Of a stretch of DNA of 5,431 nucleotides, positions 1 to 4,971 are shown piece by piece. The stretch's first letter is position 1, and each line of letters starts with the position of its first letter. The DNA lies in NCBI GenBank assembly GCA_016844565.1, contig JAENJB010000090.1, positions 1 to 5,431 of the forward strand, written 5' to 3'. The stretch is from Dehalococcoidia bacterium. GTDB taxonomy: Bacteria > Chloroflexota > Dehalococcoidia > JAENJB01. A program made the position numbers and the translations under genes. A model generated the notes under the pieces. It worked only from the letters and a program-made list of their open reading frames with translations. It had not been told where the DNA came from and did no database searches.

Positions 1-904
1 CCCTCCGCAGCACGTAGCCCCTACCCTCGTTGCCGGGAATGACCCCGTCGGCGATGAGGAAGGTTATCCCGCGGCTGTGCTCCGCCACCACCCGGATGGC
101 CGTGTCTGTCTTTTCATCCCCACCGTATTGCTTGCCCGTCATGCGGGACACCTGCTCCAGAAGGGGACGGAAGAGGTCGGTGTCGTAGACCGACCTCCCG
201 CCCTGCATCACCACGGCCAGCCTCTCCAGCCCCATGCCCGTATCGATGTTTGGTTTCGGTAGCAGCGTGCGTTTCCCTTCCCTGTCCTGGTCGTACTGGG
301 TGAAGACGAGGTTCCAGATCTCCACGAAGCGCCCGCAGGAGCAGCCCGGCCGGCAATCTGGTTTGCCGCAGCCGTGCTCCGGCCCGAAGTCGTAGTGGAT
401 CTCGCTGCACGGCCCGCAGGGGCCGGAATCGCCCGCCGGACCCCAGAAGTTGTCCTTCTCCCCCAGCCTCACGATCCGCTCGGCCGGCACCTCCAACTGC
501 CTCCAGTAGCCGAAGGCCTCGTCATCGTCCAGGAAGATGCTCACCCAGAGACGCCCGGCGGGTATTCCGAGGCGGCCGGTGACCAACTCCCAGGCCCAGG
601 CGATGGCCTCCTTCTTGAAGTAGTCGCCGACGCTGAAGTTACCGAGCATCTCGAAGAAGGTCAGGTGGCTGGAGTCGCCCACGCGGTCGATGTCGGTGGT
701 GCGGAAGCACTTCTGGCAGGAGGCCAGGCGGGGATTCGGCGGGGTCGCCAGGCCCAGAAAATATGGCTTGATCTGCACCATACCGGCAGTGGTCAGGAGC
801 AGCGTCGGGTCTCCGTGTGGTATCAGGGAAGAGCTGGGCAGTACCGAATGCCCCTTTTCTTCAAAGAACCGGAGAAAGAGCGCTCTGAGTTGCTTGCTGT
901 CCAA
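1..904 (-). CDS. alaS: Alanyl-tRNA synthetase, N-terminal part (runs off the left edge)
   Basis: Cytoplasmic class II aminoacyl-tRNA synthetase that charges tRNA-Ala with alanine. I read 301 codons from the minus strand, against about 870 in a full AlaS, so only the catalytic domain is present; the editing domain and C-terminal domain lie beyond the window. Visible family marks: LRALFLRFFEEKGH near residues 6-19, HGDPTLLLTTAGM at 30-42, the motif 2 region FRTTDIDRVGDSSHLTFFEM at 67-86, GDSGPCGPCSEIHYD at 158-172, and NIDTGMGLERLA (motif 3 region) at 219-230. A cysteine-rich insert (C179, C184, C188, C190) precedes FVEIWNLVF, as in several bacterial and archaeal AlaS proteins. No ATG or GTG fits the conserved N-terminus. 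The in-frame stop is only 11 codons upstream, and TTG at 904-902 has AGGA seven bases before it, so I take TTG as start. It has its own promoter at 987-1015. The family call is essentially certain and the start is likely. Confidence 0.96.
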   Translation of the reverse strand, partial: MDSKQLRALFLRFFEEKGHSVLPSSSLIPHGDPTLLLTTAGMVQIKPYFLGLATPPNPRLASCQKCFRTTDIDRVGDSSHLTFFEMLGNFSVGDYFKKEAIAWAWELVTGRLGIPAGRLWVSIFLDDDEAFGYWRQLEVPAERIVRLGEKDNFWGPAGDSGPCGPCSEIHYDFGPEHGCGKPDCRPGCSCGRFVEIWNLVFTQYDQDREGKRTLLPKPNIDTGMGLERLAVVMQGGRSVYDTDLFRPLLEQVSRMTGKQYGGDEKTDTAIRVVAEHSRGITFLIADGVIPGNEGRGYVLRR

Positions 905-930
905 GATTATGTCCTTATCACCAAAATGTC

Positions 931-962
931 ATTCTGAGTCCCTATGTGTCGGGACGAAGAAT
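931..962. repeat. Hairpin repeat unit (TCATTCTGAG type) in the alaS leader
   Basis: This unit begins just after TGTC at 927-930. It has outer arms ATTCT (931-935) and AGAAT (958-962), and inner arms GTCCC (938-942) and GGGAC (951-955). It matches the layout of the two half-units at 4746-4862 but with different outer-arm bases. A second, alternative pairing is possible: nine bases at 939-947 are complementary to 967-975. With the alaS promoter placing the transcript start near 980, the hairpin would lie at the very 5' end of the alaS mRNA. There is no U-run after it, so I do not call it a terminator. Confidence 0.6.
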
Positions 963-986
963 CCTGACATAGGGAGAGACTTGCGG

Positions 987-1015
987 ATTGTAGTTTAAGC
1001 TCCAATAGCTGTCAA
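987..1015 (-). promoter_or_regulatory. Sigma-70-type promoter of alaS
   Basis: On the minus strand, TTGACA (1015-1010) is followed after exactly 17 bases by TACAAT (992-987). That is six of six and five of six consensus matches. The transcript would begin near 980, giving an untranslated leader of about 75 bases before the TTG start at 904. The leader is too short for a T-box riboswitch. It contains the hairpin repeat at 931-962. Confidence 0.75.
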
Positions 1016-1029
1016 ACGCCTGTACTCGT

Positions 1030-1255
1030 TCAGTAGATCCCGAACACTTTCCTCCTTTCGTTGTGGATTGTGTCTGAGACTACCGGTGAGGCCGTTGATG
1101 ATACCACGGTGGCTTGGCTCTCAGGTACCAGTCCTGCCAGAAACTCCGCCGGGGTGAGATAGCCCTGGGGCCTGGTGGGAGCGGATGTAGTTGTACACGT
1201 GCTGCCATTCGTTGACACTGTCATTTCTGGCGTGATAAGCTGGACAAGCGCATCC
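1030..1255 (-). pseudogene. Degraded C-terminal fragment of a DDE/integrase-core transposase (IS481/IS3-like)
   Basis: The minus strand reads NDSVNEWQHVYNYIRSHQA in one frame (about 1225-1169), then continues as GYLTPAEFLAGL in the neighbouring frame. The two pieces join into the familiar integrase-core C-terminus, where a W..(V/F)YN..R.HQALGYLTP.E(F/Y)L pattern is expected. The join falls at the run GGCCCCAGGG, about 1160-1170, where roughly one extra base shifts the frame. No catalytic DDE residues remain, and the first frame is blocked upstream by TAA at 1258-1256. The second frame stops near 1030. The element is therefore dead and mostly deleted. The exact family is uncertain, and the limits given are those of the readable frames, not of an insertion sequence; no terminal repeats or target duplication were recognised. 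Confidence 0.65.
1212..1239 (+). promoter_or_regulatory. Probable promoter of the Rrf2-family gene
   Basis: TTGACA at 1212-1217 is followed after 16 bases by GATAAG at 1234-1239, which keeps ATAA of the -10 consensus. Transcription would start near 1246, leaving about 20 bases before the ATG at 1267. The -35 box lies inside the antisense strand of the transposase remnant. Rrf2 proteins commonly repress their own promoters, but I see no clear operator palindrome apart from the AT-rich TTAAATATTAA just before the start codon. Confidence 0.5.
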
Positions 1256-1266
1256 TTAAATATTAA

Positions 1267-1713
1267 ATGAGAATTAGTAAGTCTGCCCAGTACGCCTTGC
1301 AATCCATGCTATGTCTAGCCGCCTTCGACAAGCTGACCAGTGCCAGGAGGATGGCCCATGAACTGTCGCTACCCGCGAACTTCCTGTCGAAGGTCTTGCA
1401 GCAGCTACATAAACGCGACCTGGTTGACTCCACACCGGGGCCCAGAGGCGGATTCGTGCTGGCAAGGCCGTCCGATGAGATAACCTTGCTCGAGGTCTTC
1501 GAAGCGATCGATGGAATCGAGAGTGGAGCGGAGTGCTATCTCGGTCTCGGCACCTGCGACAGGGTCCACAGGTGTCCGATCCATGAGGAATGCTCGGCGG
1601 GTACCACCAGATTGAAACTGGTACTCGCCAAGAGCACGCTGAAGAGCGTGCTGAACGAGAACTTGTCTTCCTCTGTGGTGAGGAGAGTGAAAGCGGTCGC
1701 TAAAGGGCGGTGA
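1267..1713 (+). CDS. Rrf2-family transcriptional regulator, probably Fe-S-cluster sensing
   Basis: A 148-residue protein, the usual length for Rrf2/IscR/NsrR regulators. The N-terminus MRISKSAQYALQSMLCLA is typical of the first helix. The winged helix-turn-helix covers about residues 24-55 (ARRMAHELSLPANFLSKVLQQL), followed by the wing GPRGGFVLARP at 58-68 and the dimerisation helix region beginning ITLLEVFEAIDG. Cysteines 90, 97 and 103, spaced X6 and X5, occupy the place of the cluster ligands in IscR, NsrR and RsrR; C109 is a further cysteine. Fe-S binding and the signal (iron, oxidant or nitric oxide) are therefore inferred, not shown. The ATG lacks an obvious Shine-Dalgarno, and the leader is only about 20 bases. 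It is divergent from alaS. In some Firmicutes an iscR-like gene lies with cysteine desulfurase, mnmA and alaS, but those partners are absent here. It is convergent with the cytochrome gene. Confidence 0.93.
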   Translation: MRISKSAQYALQSMLCLAAFDKLTSARRMAHELSLPANFLSKVLQQLHKRDLVDSTPGPRGGFVLARPSDEITLLEVFEAIDGIESGAECYLGLGTCDRVHRCPIHEECSAGTTRLKLVLAKSTLKSVLNENLSSSVVRRVKAVAKGR

Positions 1714-1838
1714 GCGAAACGCAGCCGGTAGAAGAGCCTTTCATCTTCCTGGTTCTGCCCTCACAGATGCGGGGTCATGCCCGCGGTTGAAGCCTGCTCC
1801 AGGAAAAGGGTTGGCCAGTTATCTCCAGGTACGCTTTA

Positions 1839-2189
1839 TTATGGCTGAACGGTCTTAATGAACTGTACCAGGGAATCGATTTGCGCCTCGGTGAGTCTGC
1901 CGCTCCATGCAGGCATGGATGTACCTGTCCTACCCTTCTCGACGGTCTCTTTCAGTCTGGCCTCGCTTTTGGCTGCCAAGCTCTAAGGGGTCAGGGCCGG
2001 ACCGAGGTTGGTCACTCCTTCCCGTTTTGCCCCGTGGCAGGCAGCGCAGTTGGTGGCGTAGAGTTCGCTTGCTCCCGCCTGAGACTGCGGGGCTGGTGGG
2101 GTGGTGGGTGCGGATTTCGAAGGTGCGCCGCACGAAGCCAGGATGGCAGCCATGGCCAGCAGTCCTAGCGCTAACAAAGGCAATTTCAT
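1839..2189 (-). pseudogene. Small c-type cytochrome lipoprotein gene interrupted by an in-frame TAG
   Basis: From ATG 2189 the frame runs 117 codons to TAA at 1841-1839, with a single TAG at codon 69 (1985-1983). Residues 1-20 form a lipoprotein signal ending in the lipobox L-A-S-C20. A Pro/Ser/Thr-rich linker follows, then ELYATNCAACHGAKREG with the haem site C48-A-A-C51-H52, and GPALTP just before the TAG. After it the same frame continues as SLAAKSEARLKETVEKG, with TSMPAW supplying the expected axial Met92 and a final helix ending LVQFIKTVQP. The product would be an exported, lipid-anchored monohaem electron carrier. Homologues usually have E, K or Q where the TAG lies, each one base change away. 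AAGGAG sits four bases before the ATG. The truncated 68-residue product would lack Met92. A recent nonsense mutation is most likely; read-through or a sequencing error are alternatives. Confidence 0.85.
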
Positions 2190-2255
2190 AGGTCTCCTTT
2201 CTCTTCTCTGAATTATTTCAAAGGGTAACTCTGGTGGCGCCGCGCAGGTGGGAAA

Positions 2256-2282
2256 ATTATCACAGGGTGGATGGGTTGTCAA
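2256..2282 (-). promoter_or_regulatory. Promoter of the cytochrome c gene, overlapping the end of the glycosylase gene
   Basis: On the minus strand, TTGACA (2282-2277) is followed after 15 bases by GATAAT (2261-2256), and TGT directly before it gives an extended -10. A 17-base reading with TAATTT as -10 is also possible. The -35 box contains the TGA stop of the upstream DNA glycosylase gene (2281-2279). The transcript would start near 2249, with a leader of about 60 bases. This suggests the cytochrome is transcribed separately from the three genes upstream. Confidence 0.65.
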
Positions 2283-2953
2283 TAGCCGGCACAGCTCTGT
2301 TTGGCGTAGGCGCACATTTCCTTCAGACAGCAAGACTCGCATATCGGACGCTTCTGGCAGGTATTCTTGCCGTGGCGCACCAGCAGCGCATGGTACTCGT
2401 TGAACAGGTTTGCCTCCTCCGGCAGGTTCTGCATGAAGAAAGACTGGACAGCGGCGTAGTCCTCTTCGGGAGAAAGCAGGCCCAGTCGCTGAAAGGTGCG
2501 GCGGGTGTAGGCGTCCACCACGAAAACCGGCTTCCCAGCAGCGTAAAGTATGATTGAGTCTGCCGTCTCCTCTCCGATGCCATTTATGGCAAGCAGGTGC
2601 CGCCGCAGGGTCGGGATGTCGAGGGCGAAGAGTGATTTCAGATCGCCGCCGCCACTCCCCTTTATGTCCGTCACAAATGCCTTGAGCTTTCTCGCTTTGG
2701 CATTGTAGAAGCCGGAAGGGTATATCAGCCGCGCGACCTCGTCCGAGGAGAGAGCATGGAGGCTGTCGATGGAGAGCGCTTCGGCCTCCTTGAGTCTGGC
2801 TATGGCCTTCTCGACGTTAGTCCACGCGGTAGATTGAGTAAGGATGGCGCCGACTATGACTTCGAAGGGCTCATCTGCCGGCCACCAGTGTTGGGGCCCG
2901 TGGCAGGCGAAAAGGCGGTGGTAGATATCGAGTAGGACACCGGAAGGTGTCAC
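2279..2953 (-). CDS. Nth-like HhH-GPD DNA glycosylase with Fe-S cluster (MagIII-like, probably monofunctional)
   Basis: A 224-residue base-excision-repair glycosylase of the endonuclease III superfamily. Family marks: VGAILTQSTAWTNVEKA at residues 34-50, the helix-hairpin-helix INGIGEETADSI at about 123-134, VVDAYTRR at 145-152 with the catalytic aspartate D147, and a C-terminal cluster motif C199-X5-C205-X2-C208-X5-C214. E. coli Nth has X6 in the first gap. The hairpin position that holds the Schiff-base lysine in Nth (GVGRKTA) is glutamate here (GIGEETA, E129). A lyase reaction is therefore unlikely, and the protein fits the Helicobacter MagIII-like group, which removes alkylated bases. The substrate is inferred. 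The start is GTG at 2953-2951. It overlaps the trmO stop in GTGA, which argues for translational coupling and for this start. Confidence 0.9.
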   Translation of the reverse strand: MTPSGVLLDIYHRLFACHGPQHWWPADEPFEVIVGAILTQSTAWTNVEKAIARLKEAEALSIDSLHALSSDEVARLIYPSGFYNAKARKLKAFVTDIKGSGGGDLKSLFALDIPTLRRHLLAINGIGEETADSIILYAAGKPVFVVDAYTRRTFQRLGLLSPEEDYAAVQSFFMQNLPEEANLFNEYHALLVRHGKNTCQKRPICESCCLKEMCAYAKQSCAGY

Positions 2954-3408
2954 GCAGGCGACAGCCTGTCCACCCAGTCAGGCGCCTTAAGCTCCCCGCG
3001 GGGCACGGCGCCGGGCATCAACGGTTTGATGTCCAGCACCGGCGTCCCGTCTATGGCATCGAGTCCCTTGACTTTGAGGACGTTCTCTCGCCGCTCCAGC
3101 AACCTGGCGATGGTCACCCCGATGGGATTGGGACGCGAGGGCGTGCGGATAGCGAACACTCCCACCAGGGGCAGGTCCTTTCTCTTGTGCGGGTGCGCCT
3201 TGAGCACCTGTCGCTCCTGGGGCGTTACCTTATCGAGCCAGAAGAGCACGACGATGTGCGAGAAGCCTTCCAGTCCGTCCAGGGCGGGTGCTACCTCAGG
3301 ATCTAGCACGATCTCGGAGACCACCTCCGTCCAGTCGTGGCTCTTGGCGTCGTGGAGGTCGTTTCTAACGGTGCCGATGACCCTGGGCTCTATGCTCGTA
3401 TCTCTCAT
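2950..3408 (-). CDS. trmO: TrmO/TsaA-family tRNA (t6A37) N6-methyltransferase
   Basis: A 152-residue protein of the UPF0066/TsaA beta-barrel family. In E. coli, TrmO uses S-adenosylmethionine to methylate N6 of threonylcarbamoyladenosine at position 37 of tRNA-Thr. The family signature is plain: a start PRVIGTVRNDLHD (8-20), LDGLEGFSHIVVLFWLD at 43-59, GVFAIRTPSRPNPIG at 83-97, and GLDAIDGTPVLDIKPL at 115-130. It is shorter than the E. coli enzyme (about 235 residues) and lacks the extra C-terminal domain, as do many archaeal and bacterial homologues. The exact tRNA substrate is therefore inferred. The ATG at 3408 lies seven bases after the stop of the citrate-synthase-like gene and has no clear Shine-Dalgarno, so translation is probably coupled. 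Its own stop overlaps the next start by four bases. Confidence 0.9.
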   Translation of the reverse strand: MRDTSIEPRVIGTVRNDLHDAKSHDWTEVVSEIVLDPEVAPALDGLEGFSHIVVLFWLDKVTPQERQVLKAHPHKRKDLPLVGVFAIRTPSRPNPIGVTIARLLERRENVLKVKGLDAIDGTPVLDIKPLMPGAVPRGELKAPDWVDRLSPA

Positions 3409-3415
3409 GTCGCGG

Positions 3416-4648
3416 CTATGGGGTCACCGTCAAGACCTGCCTCACCTGCTCGGGGTGGGCGGCGATGAGGCGCAGTTCATCGTCCGTCAGCGGCAACTGG
3501 GTGTGCGCGTTGGCGTAGCGCACTAGTTCAAGGATTTTCCCGGCCTGTTCTTCGTCCTGGAACTCGATGCCCAGGCGGCTATAGACATACTTGAAACCAG
3601 CCAGCCCACCGTACTCGCCGGTAGTGATAACACGTCCCGATGGCAGCGGGTCCTGGCTTATGCCGTATTCCAGCCCAATGAGCTCGAAGTCATACAACTC
3701 GTAGTTGCGGCGGTTCTTGAGCGCTCCATCGGCGTGGATGCCCGACTCATGGGCGAAAGCATTGGCGCCGACCCCGGGCTGGTTTATAGGTATGGGCACA
3801 CCGAAAGCGTAGGAAGCGTAGGTGGCCAGCTTGGCAGCCACTTTGAGGTTGATGTTGTCGCCAATCTGGTAGTTCTCCATCCCCTTGGCGAAATGCAAGG
3901 CCAGGATGCAGCTCAGCAAGTCCGCCTGACCGGCCCGCTCTCCCAGGCCGTTAACGGAGGTATTGATATAGGCATCGAATCCGGCATCCAGGACACCCTG
4001 GGCTCCGGCTACCGAGTTGGCTACAGCCATGCCCAGGTCGTTGTGACAGTGAAGCTCAATATCCACCCGAGCCTGCTCGGCGAGGGTCTTGGTGCGCTCG
4101 TAGATGCTCATTGGAGTTTCGCAGCCTATGGTATCGCAGTACCTAATACGGTCAGCGCCGGCTTCCTTTGCCGCCTGGGCGAACTCCACCAGGTAGCCGA
4201 TGTCGGTGCGAGAGGCATCCTCCGCGTTCACGCCCAGGGTGCGTACTCCCTCCTTGCGGGCGTATTTCGCTGCCTCCACCATCTCCTGGATGATCTTCTC
4301 GCGGTTGAGCCGTCCCTTGAACTTGTAGGTTATCATCTGGTCCGAGGTGGAAATGGAGATATTCAGGTCTTTCACTCCGGTTGGGAGAGAGGCGGCGACG
4401 TCCTCCACCACCGCCCGGCACCATCCCTCCAGGATGAGGTTGCCCATAGCTCCCAGCTGCTGAAGTTCCAGATTGGCCCTGACGTAGTTCTGCTCGTGCC
4501 TGGTAAACGGGAAGGCGAACTCAGACTGGTGAACTCCCATCTCCGCCAGGTACATGTTGAGCAGGGTCTTCTGCAGCTTGGCGAGGCTGATGCGGGACGC
4601 TTGGACGGTGTCCCGATTTGTGACGTCTATGAAGTGAATCTTGGGCAT
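3416..4648 (-). CDS. Re-citrate synthase / homocitrate synthase-family enzyme (LeuA-like TIM barrel)
   Basis: A 410-residue member of the DRE-TIM metallolyase family, which condenses acetyl-CoA with a 2-oxoacid. Metal and catalytic residues are present: R12-D13 in DVTNRDTVQ (usually D.TLRDGEQ), E143-D144 in NAEDASRTD, H200-C-H202 in HCHNDLGMA, NGLGERAG at 234-241, and HESGIHADG at 300-308. LeuA's C-terminal leucine-binding domain is missing (LeuA has about 500 residues). The divergent DVTNRDTVQ start and the ESEF-like QSEFAFPF stretch (41-48) remind me of the Re-face citrate synthases of Clostridium kluyveri and Dehalococcoides. A role in making citrate for glutamate synthesis in an anaerobe is therefore my preferred reading; homocitrate or citramalate synthase are alternatives. 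I start it at ATG 4648, preceded by GAGGGG and AAA. The frame is open further up to 4924, but that part crosses a terminator-like hairpin and a repeat. It heads an operon with trmO and the glycosylase gene. Confidence 0.9.
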   Translation of the reverse strand: MPKIHFIDVTNRDTVQASRISLAKLQKTLLNMYLAEMGVHQSEFAFPFTRHEQNYVRANLELQQLGAMGNLILEGWCRAVVEDVAASLPTGVKDLNISISTSDQMITYKFKGRLNREKIIQEMVEAAKYARKEGVRTLGVNAEDASRTDIGYLVEFAQAAKEAGADRIRYCDTIGCETPMSIYERTKTLAEQARVDIELHCHNDLGMAVANSVAGAQGVLDAGFDAYINTSVNGLGERAGQADLLSCILALHFAKGMENYQIGDNINLKVAAKLATYASYAFGVPIPINQPGVGANAFAHESGIHADGALKNRRNYELYDFELIGLEYGISQDPLPSGRVITTGEYGGLAGFKYVYSRLGIEFQDEEQAGKILELVRYANAHTQLPLTDDELRLIAAHPEQVRQVLTVTP

Positions 4649-4664
4649 TTTCCCCTCTATATGC

Positions 4665-4688
4665 AAAAAGCCCTCTGGAGAAGGGCTT
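4665..4688 (-). terminator. Intrinsic-terminator-like hairpin in the citrate-synthase leader (possible attenuator)
   Basis: On the minus strand, AAGCCCT (4688-4682) pairs perfectly with AGGGCTT (4674-4668) around a seven-base loop. A run of five T (4669-4665) follows, its first two bases in the stem. The structure ends 16 bases before the ATG and just before the GAGGGG ribosome binding site. There is no minus-strand gene upstream that it could terminate, so an attenuator role for the operon is plausible. On the plus strand there is no T-run. If transcription starts from the weak promoter at 4698-4727, the hairpin would instead cap the 5' end of the mRNA. Confidence 0.55.
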
Positions 4689-4722
4689 ACGGCGGTAATA
4701 TTAACATAAGATGACCCGGCAT
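4687..4722 (-). CDS. Possible 11-residue leader peptide MPGHLMLILPP
   Basis: ATG at 4722 opens an 11-codon frame whose last codons read Met-Leu-Ile-Leu-Pro-Pro, then TAA. The stop overlaps the first bases of the terminator-like stem at 4665-4688. A Leu/Ile run and a Pro-Pro-stop ending are what a ribosome-controlled attenuator might use. Against it: there is no Shine-Dalgarno before either ATG (4722 or 4707), and a weak promoter can be drawn through the same bases. I list it as a hypothesis only. Confidence 0.2.
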   Translation of the reverse strand: MPGHLMLILPP

Positions 4723-4727
4723 GGCAA
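4698..4727 (-). promoter_or_regulatory. Weak candidate promoter for the citrate synthase-trmO-glycosylase operon
   Basis: On the minus strand, TTGCCA (4727-4722) and TAATAT (4703-4698) are 18 bases apart, each matching four or five consensus bases. Transcription would start near 4691, almost at the foot of the hairpin at 4665-4688. This competes with the leader-peptide reading, which needs a start farther upstream, in or beyond the repeat element. Confidence 0.3.
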
Positions 4728-4745
4728 AAATCTGCGAAACGGCTG

Positions 4746-4862
4746 TCATTGCGAGGCCATCCCGACGGGTCGGGAGGCAGTGGCAATCTCATCGGCGTGC
4801 ATGAAGCAGGAGCGCTGAAATTGCTTCGTCGTCCCGATGACAATCGGGACTTCTCGCAATGA
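4746..4862. repeat. 117-bp inverted-repeat element (MITE-like), TCATTGCGAG...CTCGCAATGA
   Basis: Perfect 10-base terminal inverted repeats, TCATTGCGAG (4746-4755) and CTCGCAATGA (4853-4862), enclose no gene. Each half forms its own nested hairpin. In the left half, ATTGC and GCAAT flank TCCCGAC/GTCGGGA (4760-4775). In the right half, ATTGC and GCAAT flank the perfect 8-bp stem GTCCCGAT/ATCGGGAC (4831-4850, loop GACA). GGCTG occurs on both sides (4741-4745 and 4865-4869), a possible target duplication, though two extra bases (TA) separate the right copy. The element sits between the divergent operon and phosphatase gene. Such repeats are, as I recall, dispersed in anaerobe genomes including Dehalococcoidia. 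Confidence 0.7.
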
Positions 4863-4882
4863 TAGGCTGGGCTGTCCCTGAG

Positions 4883-4911
4883 TTGCAAGTTGTTTCCTCC
4901 CATAATATAGT
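4883..4911 (+). promoter_or_regulatory. Candidate promoter of the histidine phosphatase gene
   Basis: TTGCAA (4883-4888) and TATAGT (4906-4911) are separated by exactly 17 bases, with four and five of six consensus matches. Transcription would begin near 4918, leaving a leader of about 54 bases that opens with a small hairpin, CCGC/GCGG at 4919-4931. Confidence 0.5.
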
Positions 4912-4971
4912 AGTCCCTCCGCAAAAGGCGGTTGGTTTATCCTTCACACGCCACGTAAGGAAAGGATAGCG

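Noticed and set aside
374..937. Long plus-strand open frame opposite alaS
   Set aside because: Antisense shadow of the conserved AlaS sequence; codon use and composition follow the minus-strand gene.
905..1029. T-box riboswitch in the alaS leader
   Set aside because: The promoter at 987-1015 leaves only about 75 leader bases, and no T-box consensus or antiterminator was found.
1714..1838. Terminator or small RNA between the convergent Rrf2 and cytochrome genes
   Set aside because: Only a 5-bp GCGGG/CCCGC hairpin (1769-1784) without a T-run on either strand; nothing else recognisable in the 125 bases.
2190..2342. Upstream extension of the cytochrome frame to ATG 2342
   Set aside because: It runs through the glycosylase 3' end and the promoter; the lipoprotein signal and Shine-Dalgarno fix the start at 2189.
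3734..4714. 326-codon plus-strand open frame opposite the citrate-synthase-like gene
   Set aside because: The minus strand carries all catalytic motifs of the metallolyase family; the plus-strand product has no recognisable domain.
4649..4924. N-terminal extension of the citrate-synthase-like frame up to 4924
   Set aside because: It translates the terminator-like hairpin and the 117-bp repeat, shows no family similarity, and a good ribosome binding site precedes the ATG at 4648.
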